This document shows positions 36,073 through 45,059 of a stretch of 64,000 nucleotides of DNA, piece after piece. Both the position numbers and the translations under genes were made by a program. Where the stretch lies: the NCBI RefSeq assembly GCF_021018745.1, contig NZ_CP063845.1, positions 2,356,001-2,420,000 on the forward strand, read 5' to 3'. Under the pieces are notes generated by a model. That model worked only from the letters and a program-made list of their open reading frames with translations. It searched no databases and had not been told where the DNA came from. The DNA comes from Gloeobacter morelensis MG652769 (lineage in GTDB: Bacteria; Cyanobacteriota; Cyanobacteriia; Gloeobacterales; Gloeobacteraceae). Position 1 is the first letter of the stretch. Every line of letters begins with the position of its first letter.

Positions 36073-37083
36073 TTACGGCATACCGGCACCGTTGGCCAGC
36101 TTCAATGAACCGTCCACCTCTTTGGCCAGGGCCGACAGGGGCACCTGGGTGACTTTAAAATCGCCCAGCGAGCGCACCCCGGCCTGGGCTTGCACCCCAG
36201 GCAGCAGCGGAAATTCGTAATTAGCCTGGGCAAAGATTTCCTGGGCCGGGGCGGTGGCCAGAAAATCCACGAAGCGCTGGGCGGCGGCGGTGTGCTTCGC
36301 CCCTTTGACGATGCCCACGCCGCTGACGTTGATCATCGTCCCCATCTGTCCTGCCCCCTGGTCGGGGTAGATGACCCCCACGGGCGAACCTTCCGCCAGT
36401 TGCAGATGGTAGTAGTAGTGATTGACGATGCCCAAAGGAAATTCGCCGCGACCGACCGCCTTGCGCACATCGGTGTGACCCTTGAGAAAGGTCGTCTGGT
36501 TGGCCACCAGGCTCCTGACGAACTCGCGGGTCTTCTCGTCGCCCAGCACCTGGCGCATCTCGCTCAGTTGGCCCAGCATCGATTCGTTGGCGGTGCCGGC
36601 GGCGGCGATTTTGCCCTTGTACTTGGGATCGCTCAGATCCAGCAGCGACTTGGGCAAGTCGGCTTCTTTGATCAACGATTTGTTGTACATGATCACGCGG
36701 GCACGGCCGGTGACTCCCACCCAGCCCGCACCCCGGTAGCGCGCCGGGATCTTCGCGATCGAAGCGGATAGGTAGGGCTGTAACACCCCGAGATTGCCCA
36801 GCCGACCCAGTACCCCAGCGTCGTTGGCGACAAACACGTCCGCCTGCGGGTTCTTCTGCTCCTCGATGAGCTGGTTGGCCAGGGCGCTCGCATCCCCGCT
36901 TTTGAGCACCACCCGAACACCCGTCTCCTTCTGGAACCGCTCGAGCACCGGCTGGATGAGCGGCTCCTTGCGCCCGGAATAGACGACCAGCTCCTCACCC
37001 CCCTGGGCAAGACCGACCGACGGTACCGCGGCAAACAGGCCACCGACGGCGAGCACTCCCAACACTTGTCTACGCGTGCACAC
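36073..37083 (-). CDS. futA: Iron(III) ABC transporter substrate-binding protein
   Basis: 336 residues from GTG 37083, which has GGAGG 5 bases upstream; the longer frame crosses the promoter and is rejected. The N-terminus CTRRQVLGVLAVGGLFAAV is a twin-arginine-like signal ending SVGLAQ, unusual enough to suggest export of a folded, cofactor-loaded protein as for FutA2. Mature motifs: LVVYSGRKEPLIQPVLERFQ, ALANQLIEEQKNPQADVF and NHYYYHLQLAE, the Tyr cluster that coordinates Fe(III). Confidence 0.92.
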   Translation of the reverse strand: MCTRRQVLGVLAVGGLFAAVPSVGLAQGGEELVVYSGRKEPLIQPVLERFQKETGVRVVLKSGDASALANQLIEEQKNPQADVFVANDAGVLGRLGNLGVLQPYLSASIAKIPARYRGAGWVGVTGRARVIMYNKSLIKEADLPKSLLDLSDPKYKGKIAAAGTANESMLGQLSEMRQVLGDEKTREFVRSLVANQTTFLKGHTDVRKAVGRGEFPLGIVNHYYYHLQLAEGSPVGVIYPDQGAGQMGTMINVSGVGIVKGAKHTAAAQRFVDFLATAPAQEIFAQANYEFPLLPGVQAQAGVRSLGDFKVTQVPLSALAKEVDGSLKLANGAGMP

Positions 37084-37170
37084 AGCAACCTCCAGGACAT
37101 TCGCACGAAAACATCTCCCGCAACCGCCGCGACCACGGGCGTTGCAAGGGGCGTTCCTGTAGCCTGTGAA

Positions 37171-37199
37171 ACTATAATCTTGCTGCAATTAATTGTCAA
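37171..37199 (-). promoter_or_regulatory. Sigma70 promoter of the iron uptake operon with AT-rich palindrome
   Basis: Minus strand TTGACA (37194-37199), 17-base spacer, TATAGT (37171-37176). CAATTAATTG, a perfect palindrome, lies at 37186-37195 over the -35/spacer. Position and AT-richness suit a Fur-type operator, though the match to the Fur consensus is weak. Confidence 0.65.
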
Positions 37200-37208
37200 T
37201 TGTGCCGT

Positions 37209-37583
37209 TCAGCGGCGCTTTTGGCGGTTGCTGCGGCGCTGTCGTCGGTTGGGGCGGGCAGGGTTGGGCGGGGTGCGCACGCCGAAGGGGGGCTCCACCC
37301 GGCCGCCGCTGCGCTCGGTGCGCAAGTTGCGGTAGCTGATCGCGGCGGACCCCCAGTAGGTAAGACTCCAAAGTGCAAGTACCAATCCCAGCCAGTGCAG
37401 CCAGCCGTCCGGATAGGCCACAAAAAAAGTAAGACCGACGGCCCCAAAGGCGATTGCCGAGGCGACGCCGTCCTTGATGAGCGCCGCCCAATTGCCCATC
37501 AGATTTTTCTCGGTGAGCTTGAAGTAGAAATAGAGTGCTCCGGCCGGAACGAGCACCAGCAGCGGCCACCAGGTAGAGTCCAT
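37209..37583 (-). CDS. Small membrane protein with basic tail
   Basis: 124 residues, three or four predicted membrane helices (WWPLLVLVPAGALYFYF, AIAFGAVGLTFFVAY, WLHWLGLVLALWSLTYWGSA) and a strongly basic C-terminus (PARPNRRQRRSNRQKRR). No signal peptide is needed. It ends about 10 bases before the -35 of the iron operon promoter. No family recognised. Confidence 0.65.
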   Translation of the reverse strand: MDSTWWPLLVLVPAGALYFYFKLTEKNLMGNWAALIKDGVASAIAFGAVGLTFFVAYPDGWLHWLGLVLALWSLTYWGSAAISYRNLRTERSGGRVEPPFGVRTPPNPARPNRRQRRSNRQKRR

Positions 37584-37815
37584 GACCCAAATGTTAGCGC
37601 ACGTCCAACCGCCCGGCGACGCCGGGAGATTGGGGAGCGGTTCCAGTTTGTGAAGCTAAGCCTGATGGACCGACCGGTGGGCATTGGTTGCACCCGCCGA
37701 TGCGGCAAGCGCATACTGTTAACACGCGGGTTTCACAGAACTGGCCTTCCAGCAGTCTTGGCTTGCAACCTGTCAGTCACCGCATCTGCCTTTTGGTAGA
37801 TAGACCAAGCGTAGG

Positions 37816-40800
37816 ATGAGAGAGAACCGGGTGATTGCGAAATTCAAATCCCAACGAAAAGGCTCAATCGCCAGGCGGCTGTTGCTGACCCTGGGCTCGC
37901 TGCTGCTCGTATTTTTGCTGGTCTTTGGATTCAATTACTGGCTGGTATTTAATCAGGTCGAAAACCTTCGGCAGTCCTATCGGCTCAGCCGCGAACTCAA
38001 TATTAACGTCTACCGGATGCAAGAAGGTATGACCGATCAGGAGACGGGCGTGCGCGGATTTTTGCTGGCCCGCCAGGAGGAGTTTCTCGCCCCTTTCTAT
38101 CAGGGACGGGTCCAGTACCTGCGCTCCCTCGAAGAAGCTCGACGGGTCGTGCAACTGATCACCGTCCGCATCGAAGACCCGCAGATGCGCAGCCAGATGC
38201 TCAGCGCCCTCGACGCCGCAGGACAAGCGGCTGAGAGCTGGTACGAATTTGTGCGCGCCGGCGAAGTCGAATCGCTCCGGCGCGGCGATCTGGCTCTGGC
38301 TGCGGCTCTGGACCTTGGCCGTAGCCGCCAGGGCAAAGAACGCTTCGACCGGTTTCGCCAGGCGGCAGCGGAGGTGCGCAGGCGCAACGACCTGCTCTTT
38401 GCGCAGCTCGAAGCGCGGATCCGCGAGCGGCAGAACCAGAGCGAAATCTTGAGTATCGGGCTTCTAGCGATGGCCGGGTTGGTTGCCGGGGCAATTTCCC
38501 TGGGATTGGTGCGCAGTCTAAGGCGGCCTTTTGCGGCGCTGGAGGGGGCGGCGGCAGCCCTTAGCGAAGGAAATTTTCAGACGCGGGTACCTGCTGAAGT
38601 CATCGAAAACGACGACGAGCTGGCGGTGCTCGCCCGCTCCTTCGATCAGATGGCCGAGCGGCTCGGCCGCCAGAACCTCGAATTGCGCGAGCGCGACATT
38701 CTGGACAGCCTGCGCGCCCTCGATGCGGTAATCGTCGAAGAACGCGACCTCGACCGTTTGTGCGGACGGCTGCTCGAGAGCCTGGGGGAACTGACCGGGT
38801 CGCAGTTGGGGGCGCTCTATTTGCTCGAAGGTGAGCGGCTGCTGTTGCAGAGCAGCCTGGGTCTGAGCGCCCCGGCGCCTGCCATCCGCCTGGGCGAAGG
38901 CATGGTCGGTCTGGCGGCATCGCGGGGCGCCCCGGTAGTGCTGCAGAGCCCCCCCGCAGGGGAGCCGCTCTCCCTTGAGACTCCCGCGGGCGCGCTGCAG
39001 CCGCGCAGTCTCTCCGCCTGGCCGCTTTTGAGCAAACAGCAACTGGTGGGGGTGCTCTTTGTTGCGGGTCTGGAGCCCCTGGCTCCTATGGCGCGCAACC
39101 TGCTTGAAAGTGTTTCAAATCAGCTGGCCATCGCCCTGCTCAACAGCCGCAGCGCCCGCGCCATCGAAGAAGCGCGGGCGCGCCTGGAAGCCACCTTCGA
39201 GCAGATGTCCGACGGTGTGTCGATTGCCGATGCCCAGGGCAATCCGCAACTGATCAACCCGGCGGGCCTGCGCATTCTGGGTCTGCCCGCCGATCAAGAT
39301 CTAACCGACAGCGACTGGCAGAATCGCTTCGAGGTGTTCACCCTGGAGGGCGAGCCTTTGGAAGCGCAGGAAGTGCCGGTTCGCCGCGCCGTGCGCTTCG
39401 GCACCACGGTGCGCGCCGACCTGCAAATTCGGATCCGCCAGGGACGCTCGGTACTGTTGTCGGTCAGCGCTTCGCCGCTCAAAGACGGCCGTGGCGACAT
39501 CTATGGGGTGGTGGCCGTTTTTCGCGATGTGACGGTCGAGCGCGAGCGCGAGCGGCGCCTGGCGCAGCAGGCCCACGAACTGGAGGCCTTGAACGCCGAA
39601 CTGGCGGCTACCAACGCAGAACTCGAAGCCCAGCAGGGCGAACTGGAGGCCATCAACGCAGAACTCGAGCAGCAGCGGCTGCAGATCGAAAGCCAGAACC
39701 AGGAACTCGTCGAAGCCGACCGCCAGAAGAACAACTTTTTGGCCTCGATGAGCCACGAGTTGCGCACACCCCTCAACGCGATTATCGGCTTCTCGCAGCT
39801 GCTGTTGCGCAACAAAAACCTGCAGGAGCAACCGCAGGTACTGCTGCAACTCGACCGCGTCTATCAGAACGGCAAGATCCAGCTGCGGCTGGTCAACGAC
39901 ATTCTCGATCTCGCCAAGATCAAAGCGGGCAAAGTCGAGTTGCGCTACCAGCCAGTCGCCCTCGAACCGTTCGTGCGCGAGGTCTACGCTGCCCTCGAAA
40001 GCCTCGCGCTCCAAAAAAATCTGTCGGTGCGCATCGCCGTCGACCCGTCCATAGGGTCCGTCGAGACCGATCCGCAGCAACTGCGCACGATCTTGATCAA
40101 CTTGCTCAGCAATGCCTTCAAGTACACCGAGCGGGGCGAAGTCGAAGTGCGCGCCCGGCGCCCGGCGGCCGACCGCTTCGAGTTGGAGGTGCGCGATACC
40201 GGCGTCGGCATCGATCCGGACCAACAACAAAAAGTCTTCGACGAATTTAGCCGCCTGGAAGGGGCCGCGACGCGCCAGGCCAGCGGCACCGGATTGGGAC
40301 TGGCTATCTGCAAACGGTTGGTGACGCTGATGGGAGGCGAGATTTCGTTGGTGAGCACCCCGGGCGTGGGCAGCACTTTTACCGTCCGTCTGCCCTGCGG
40401 GCCTGCTGTTATCCCTGCCGGGCGCTCGGCGGGTGAGCCGCCGAAGGTGCTGTTTATCGAGCACGACCTGCAGGTGCAACAACTGGTGGCCACCCGGCTT
40501 GCCGAGCGCTCCTACCGGTTGCTGTTTGCCCCCGACAGCATCGAGGGCATCCAGATTGCCAAAGCCGAACGCCCCGATGCGATCGTGCTCGATCCGACCC
40601 TGCCGCGCACCGATCTGTGGGCGGTGCTCTTCGAGTTGCGGACCGACCCCACTACCGCCGGTATTCCGATCTTGTTGCAGAGCATCGCAGGCGAGCGGGG
40701 CCTGGCGATCCCACTCGGACTGGCGGATTTTCTGACCCGCCCTGTCGGCCAGGAAAGTTTGCTCGCGGTACTCAAGCGCCGCCGGGTCGCCCCCGAGGGC

Positions 40801-41184
40801 GATGCGATCTTGATCGTCGACGACAGTGCCGACAACCGCGAGTACCTGGCCGCCTGCCTGCGCGACGAGGGCTACCGTGTGCAACCGGCCGCCTCCGGCC
40901 CCGAGGCGCTTACCTACCTCGAAAGCCACCGGCCGCAACTGGTCATCCTCGATTTGATGATGCCGCAGATGGACGGCTTCGAAGTGCTCAGGCGACTGCG
41001 CCGGATGCCGGGGGGCAGGCAGTTGCCGGTGCTCATCTTGAGTGCGATGGATTTGACCGAACAGCAGCGCCAGAGCTTGCTGGCCGAGCAGACCGCACAG
41101 ATCCTCAAAAAAGGCGATCAGAGCATCGACGAGCTGCTGAGCTTGCTCGACGACACCCTGCGCCGACAGCTTGAGACCGCCTGA
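37816..41184 (+). CDS. Hybrid sensor histidine kinase (CHASE3-HAMP-GAF-PAS-HisKA-HATPase-REC-REC)
   Basis: 1122 residues. A membrane helix near residue 25, CHASE3 periplasmic sensor (MQEGMTDQETGVRGFLLARQ), second helix near 220, HAMP, GAF (LLESLGELTGSQLGALYLLE), PAS (LEATFEQMSDGVSIADAQGN), a long Glu-rich coiled coil, HisKA with phospho-accepting His647 (SMSHELRTPLNAIIGFSQ), HATPase ([12 protein letters not shown]), then two receivers. The first receiver keeps Asp926 but has Arg (LTRPVG) where the conserved Lys sits, so may be weak. The second (ILIVDDSADN, Asp1046 in LDLMMPQMDGF) looks functional. It stands alone without a linked output regulator, so signalling probably goes through phosphotransfer to a distant partner. 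Confidence 0.92.
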   Translation: MRENRVIAKFKSQRKGSIARRLLLTLGSLLLVFLLVFGFNYWLVFNQVENLRQSYRLSRELNINVYRMQEGMTDQETGVRGFLLARQEEFLAPFYQGRVQYLRSLEEARRVVQLITVRIEDPQMRSQMLSALDAAGQAAESWYEFVRAGEVESLRRGDLALAAALDLGRSRQGKERFDRFRQAAAEVRRRNDLLFAQLEARIRERQNQSEILSIGLLAMAGLVAGAISLGLVRSLRRPFAALEGAAAALSEGNFQTRVPAEVIENDDELAVLARSFDQMAERLGRQNLELRERDILDSLRALDAVIVEERDLDRLCGRLLESLGELTGSQLGALYLLEGERLLLQSSLGLSAPAPAIRLGEGMVGLAASRGAPVVLQSPPAGEPLSLETPAGALQPRSLSAWPLLSKQQLVGVLFVAGLEPLAPMARNLLESVSNQLAIALLNSRSARAIEEARARLEATFEQMSDGVSIADAQGNPQLINPAGLRILGLPADQDLTDSDWQNRFEVFTLEGEPLEAQEVPVRRAVRFGTTVRADLQIRIRQGRSVLLSVSASPLKDGRGDIYGVVAVFRDVTVERERERRLAQQAHELEALNAELAATNAELEAQQGELEAINAELEQQRLQIESQNQELVEADRQKNNFLASMSHELRTPLNAIIGFSQLLLRNKNLQEQPQVLLQLDRVYQNGKIQLRLVNDILDLAKIKAGKVELRYQPVALEPFVREVYAALESLALQKNLSVRIAVDPSIGSVETDPQQLRTILINLLSNAFKYTERGEVEVRARRPAADRFELEVRDTGVGIDPDQQQKVFDEFSRLEGAATRQASGTGLGLAICKRLVTLMGGEISLVSTPGVGSTFTVRLPCGPAVIPAGRSAGEPPKVLFIEHDLQVQQLVATRLAERSYRLLFAPDSIEGIQIAKAERPDAIVLDPTLPRTDLWAVLFELRTDPTTAGIPILLQSIAGERGLAIPLGLADFLTRPVGQESLLAVLKRRRVAPEGDAILIVDDSADNREYLAACLRDEGYRVQPAASGPEALTYLESHRPQLVILDLMMPQMDGFEVLRRLRRMPGGRQLPVLILSAMDLTEQQRQSLLAEQTAQILKKGDQSIDELLSLLDDTLRRQLETA

Positions 41185-41202
41185 GCGGCCGCAGCACAGA
41201 GG

Positions 41203-41232
41203 CTGACACCAGATACCCGAAGCTTGTAGAAT
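41203..41232 (+). promoter_or_regulatory. Candidate promoter of asd-dapA
   Basis: CTGACA (41203-41208), 18-base spacer, TAGAAT (41227-41232), each one base from consensus, about 95 bases upstream of the asd start. Confidence 0.45.
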
Positions 41233-41327
41233 GGGTGTATAGTTGTGCAACAAAACATTAAAATCCAAAATTTATCGCCCACTCTTTTGACCAAACGCAC
41301 GACTGACCAACCCGCTAAGGAGGCCGA

Positions 41328-42341
41328 TTGACAAACGCATATCGTGTCGCTGTTCTGGGAGCCACCGGAGCAGTGGGCACCGAGATGGTCAAGTTATTAC
41401 AGGAGCGCCATTTTCCCCTCGCCAGTCTCAAGCTGCTTGCCTCGGAGCGTTCTGCGGGCAAATGGGTGGATTTTGCCGGTGAAGCTGTGCCCGTCGAGGT
41501 GCTGAAGCCAGAGGCGCTCAAAGGTCTTGACATCGTCCTGGGAGCTGCCGAGGCGGATGTGTCCCGACAGTACGCCGGAGCTATTGTCGAGGCCGGGGCC
41601 ATTTTCGTCGACAACTCCAGTGCTTTCCGGCAAGATCCGGCGGTGCCCCTGGTGGTACCGGAGGTCAACTTGGCGGATCTAGCCTGGCACACGGGGATCG
41701 TCGCCAACCCCAACTGCTCGACGATTCTGCTGGTGGTAGCCGTCTGGCCCCTACACCGGCACCGGCCCCTGAAGCGCTTGGTCGTCTCTACCTACCAGGC
41801 GGCTTCCGGGGCGGGGGCGGCGGGCATGGCGGAGCTTGAACGCCAGACGCGTCAGGTGCTGGCGGGCGAAGTGCCCACAGCCGAGGTTTTTCCTCACCCG
41901 ATCGCCTTCAATCTTTTCCCGCACAATTCGGCTATCGGAGCGGACCGCTACTGCGAGGAAGAGCGAAAGATGATCCGCGAGACGCGGCGCATCTTTCACA
42001 GCGAGGCCCTGCCCGTCGCCGTCACCTGCGTGCGCGTGCCGGTCCTGCGCGCCCACAGCGAGGCGGTCAACCTCGAATTCGAGGAGCCCTTCCCGGTGGC
42101 GGAGGCGTTGGCGCTGTTGCGCGAAGCCCCAGGATTGCAGGTGGTCGAAGATTGGGAGCGCAACCACTTCCCAATGCCCGTCGAGGCGAGCGGCCAGGAC
42201 GTGGTGCTGGTCGGGCGGGTGCGCGCGGATCTCTCCTGTCCGGGGGCTCTGGATCTGTGGCTCTCGGGCGATCAGATCCGCAAGGGAGCGGCCCTCAACG
42301 CCGTCCAGATTGCCGAACAGCTGGCGGGAGGGAGGCGGTGA
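41328..42341 (+). CDS. asd: Aspartate-semialdehyde dehydrogenase
   Basis: 337 residues, initiated by TTG 41328 with GGAGG 6 bases upstream. NADP-binding [18 protein letters not shown]; catalytic Cys130 in [25 protein letters not shown] and the catalytic-region [15 protein letters not shown] follow. It reduces aspartyl phosphate to the semialdehyde, the branch point to lysine/diaminopimelate and to threonine/methionine. Coupled to dapA by a GTGA overlap. Confidence 0.97.
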   Translation: MTNAYRVAVLGATGAVGTEMVKLLQERHFPLASLKLLASERSAGKWVDFAGEAVPVEVLKPEALKGLDIVLGAAEADVSRQYAGAIVEAGAIFVDNSSAFRQDPAVPLVVPEVNLADLAWHTGIVANPNCSTILLVVAVWPLHRHRPLKRLVVSTYQAASGAGAAGMAELERQTRQVLAGEVPTAEVFPHPIAFNLFPHNSAIGADRYCEEERKMIRETRRIFHSEALPVAVTCVRVPVLRAHSEAVNLEFEEPFPVAEALALLREAPGLQVVEDWERNHFPMPVEASGQDVVLVGRVRADLSCPGALDLWLSGDQIRKGAALNAVQIAEQLAGGRR

Positions 42342-43219
42342 GCTTCGGCCGGGTGCTCACAGCGATGATCACGCCCTTCGACGGCGAGGGCAATGTCCAC
42401 TACGCCCTGGCCGAAAAACTGGCTGACTATCTGGCGGCCCACGGCAGCGATACCCTGGTCGTCTGCGGCACCACCGGCGAGTCGCCGACTTTGAGTTGGG
42501 AAGAAGAGTACGCGTTGTTCGATGTGGTGCGCCGGGCGGTGGCCGGCCGCGCCAAGGTGGTGGCGGGCACCGGATCCAACGCCACCCGCGAAGCGGTTGC
42601 CGCCACCCGCAAAGCCGCAGCCCTGGGTCTGGACGGCACGCTGCAGGTGTGTCCCTACTACAACAAACCCACCCAGGACGGGCTTTTTGAGCACTTTCGC
42701 GCCGTCGCCCAGGCGGGCGACTTGCCGGTCATCCTCTACAATGTACCGGGGCGTACCGGCGTGCACCTGGCCCCTGAGACCGTCGCCCGCCTTGCCGAGG
42801 TGCCGGGAATCGTTGCCATCAAAGAAGCGAGTGGTTCCCTAGACCAGGTAAGTGCCATCCGGGCGCTCACCCGCGAGGACTTTGTCATCTACTGCGGCGA
42901 CGACTCGCTGACCTTGCCGATGCTTGCCGTCGGGGCGACGGGTGTAGTCAGCATCGCCTCCCACCTGGTGGGAGAGCCCATCCAACAGATGATCCAGGCC
43001 TTCGAGGACGGCCACAACAACCAAGCCCGCCGGATTCACCTGCACCTGTTGCCGCTTTTTCGAGGGCTTTTCTGGGAGACCAATCCGATTCCCGTCAAGC
43101 TGGCCCTCGCCCTGCAGGGCTGGGATGTCAACCACCTGCGCCTGCCGCTCGTCGCCGGGAGCAAGGAACTCAGCACCCGGCTTGAAAAGCTTTTGCACCA
43201 GCTTGAACTGCTGGTCTGA
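42338..43219 (+). CDS. dapA: 4-hydroxy-tetrahydrodipicolinate synthase
   Basis: 293 residues from GTG 42338, which overlaps the asd stop and has GGGAGG upstream. Schiff-base Lys162 in IVAIKEASG; Tyr134 in [24 protein letters not shown] binds pyruvate. It condenses pyruvate and aspartate semialdehyde toward diaminopimelate and lysine. The asd-dapA-rnj order is common in cyanobacteria. Confidence 0.97.
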   Translation: MSFGRVLTAMITPFDGEGNVHYALAEKLADYLAAHGSDTLVVCGTTGESPTLSWEEEYALFDVVRRAVAGRAKVVAGTGSNATREAVAATRKAAALGLDGTLQVCPYYNKPTQDGLFEHFRAVAQAGDLPVILYNVPGRTGVHLAPETVARLAEVPGIVAIKEASGSLDQVSAIRALTREDFVIYCGDDSLTLPMLAVGATGVVSIASHLVGEPIQQMIQAFEDGHNNQARRIHLHLLPLFRGLFWETNPIPVKLALALQGWDVNHLRLPLVAGSKELSTRLEKLLHQLELLV

Positions 43220-43274
43220 GCGGTCCATCCGACCGCATCTTTACCACGACAACACCGCACACAAGGAACCTGAT

Positions 43275-45038
43275 ATGGCTGAAAGCCCGAACCAGACTGT
43301 TTCGCCCCTACGCATTACTCCCCTCGGTGGGCTGGGAGAAATCGGCAAGAATACCTGGATCTTTCAGGTCAACGACGAGATTATGCTCCTCGATGGGGGT
43401 CTGTCGTTTCCAACCGAGGAGATGCACGGCGTCAACCTGGTATTGCCCAATATCGACTGGCTGATCGAAAACCAGGAAAAAATCGTCGGCATGGTGGTCA
43501 CCCACGGTCACGAGGACCACATCGGCGGCATTCCCTACCACCTGCAGCGGCTGCGCATCCCGGTCATCCACGGACCGCGCCTGGCGATGGCTCTACTTGA
43601 AGACAAACTGCGGGAGGCGGAGCTGTTGGGCCGTACCCAACTGCAGACGGTCGGGCCGCGCGGCACCGTGCGCGTGGGCAAGTACTTTGTAGTTGAGTAC
43701 CTGCAAAACACCCACTCGATGGCCGATTCCTACACCCTGGCTATCCATACCCCCACGGGGTTGGTGATCCACACCGGTGATTTTAAGTTCGACCATACGC
43801 CCGTGGACGGCCGCAAGTTCGACTACCAGCGGCTTGCTGAGCACGGCGAGAAAGGCGTACTTTGCCTGATCAGCGATTCGACCAACGCCGAGGTGCCGGG
43901 CTTTACGCCTTCCGAGCGCTCGGTCTACCCCAACCTTGAGCGCTACATCAAAGAAGCCCCCGGCCGGGTGATCGTGACGACTTTTGCCTCTTCGGTCCAC
44001 CGCCTCCACATGCTGCTCGACATCGCCCAGAAGACGGGCCGCTCGGTGTGCGTCGTGGGCCGCTCGATGCTCAACATGATCGCCAAGGCCAAGGCGCTCG
44101 GATTTATTCCCAACTTTTCAGACTCGCTCCTGCAGCCGGTTCAGGCCGCCAACAGCCTGCCGCCTGAGCGCGTGCTGGTGCTCACTACCGGTTCGCAGGG
44201 TGAGCCGATGTCGGCACTGACCCGGATCGCGGGTGGCGACCACCGCCAGGTCAAAATCCAGCCGGGCGACACGGTGATCTTCTCGTCCAATCCGATCCCC
44301 GGCAACACGATCTCGGTGGTGCGCGTCATCGACAAACTGATGCAACTGGGGGCCAACGTCGTCTACGGTCGCGAGCGCGGCATCCACGTGAGCGGCCATG
44401 GGGCCATCGAAGATCAAAAGCTGATGCTCGCCCTCACCAAGCCCAAGTTCTTCTTTCCCTGCCACGGCGAGTACCGGATGATCCGCCGCCACGCCCAGAC
44501 CGCTCAGGAGATGGGTGTGCCGGCCGAAAATATGTTGCTCACCGAGAATGGCGACGTGGTCGAACTCACCGCCGAGTCGATGCGCGTCGTCGATCGCATC
44601 CCGGCCGGGGTGGACCTGGTGGATGCGAGCCGCTCGACGATGGTCAACAGCAACGTCCTGCGCGAGCGCCAGCGCCTCGCCGAGGACGGCTTTGTGACCG
44701 TGGCGGTCGCCCTCACTGCCCAGGGGACTTTTGCCGCCCGGCCCCAGATCTCGATCAAAGCGGTTGCCCGCTCCGCCGAGACGCGCAACCTCGAAGACAT
44801 GCTGCGCACCGCCCTCGAACGCACCCAGAGCCGCTTCGGCGAATTTCGCCAGCCGCTCGAAGCCGGCGCCTTGGGCTACCAGTACGACTGGATGGGGATC
44901 AAGCAGCTGTTGGAGCGCACCGTCAAGCAGGTGACCCGCGAGATGCTCCAGAGCCACCCGCTCATTCAGGTGCTCCTGCAGACGCCGCTGGAGGCTCCGG
45001 TGACCAGTCTGCCACTTGCTGTAGCGACCTCGGCGTAG
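43275..45038 (+). CDS. rnj: Ribonuclease J
   Basis: 587 residues from ATG 43275 with AAGGAACC upstream; the in-frame extension overlaps dapA and is rejected. Metallo-beta-lactamase core with zinc ligands H77-G-H79-E-D81-H82 (VVTHGHEDHIGGIPYHL), HTGDFKFDHTPVDG, beta-CASP motifs LVLTTGSQGEP and VSGHGAIEDQKLML, and a C-terminal domain for dimerisation. It degrades and processes RNA by 5'-3' exo- and endonuclease action and is a main mRNA turnover enzyme in cyanobacteria. Confidence 0.97.
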   Translation: MAESPNQTVSPLRITPLGGLGEIGKNTWIFQVNDEIMLLDGGLSFPTEEMHGVNLVLPNIDWLIENQEKIVGMVVTHGHEDHIGGIPYHLQRLRIPVIHGPRLAMALLEDKLREAELLGRTQLQTVGPRGTVRVGKYFVVEYLQNTHSMADSYTLAIHTPTGLVIHTGDFKFDHTPVDGRKFDYQRLAEHGEKGVLCLISDSTNAEVPGFTPSERSVYPNLERYIKEAPGRVIVTTFASSVHRLHMLLDIAQKTGRSVCVVGRSMLNMIAKAKALGFIPNFSDSLLQPVQAANSLPPERVLVLTTGSQGEPMSALTRIAGGDHRQVKIQPGDTVIFSSNPIPGNTISVVRVIDKLMQLGANVVYGRERGIHVSGHGAIEDQKLMLALTKPKFFFPCHGEYRMIRRHAQTAQEMGVPAENMLLTENGDVVELTAESMRVVDRIPAGVDLVDASRSTMVNSNVLRERQRLAEDGFVTVAVALTAQGTFAARPQISIKAVARSAETRNLEDMLRTALERTQSRFGEFRQPLEAGALGYQYDWMGIKQLLERTVKQVTREMLQSHPLIQVLLQTPLEAPVTSLPLAVATSA

Positions 45039-45059
45039 GAACCGGTCCAAGGTGCAGAG

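Noticed and set aside
34525-36108. 527-codon Gln/Arg/Gly-rich plus-strand frame
   Set aside because: Antisense to the iron permease; the biased composition is what the complement of a membrane-protein gene gives.
39301-41268. 655-codon open minus-strand frame
   Set aside because: Antisense to the HisKA/HATPase/REC part of the hybrid kinase; no motif of its own and no ribosome site.
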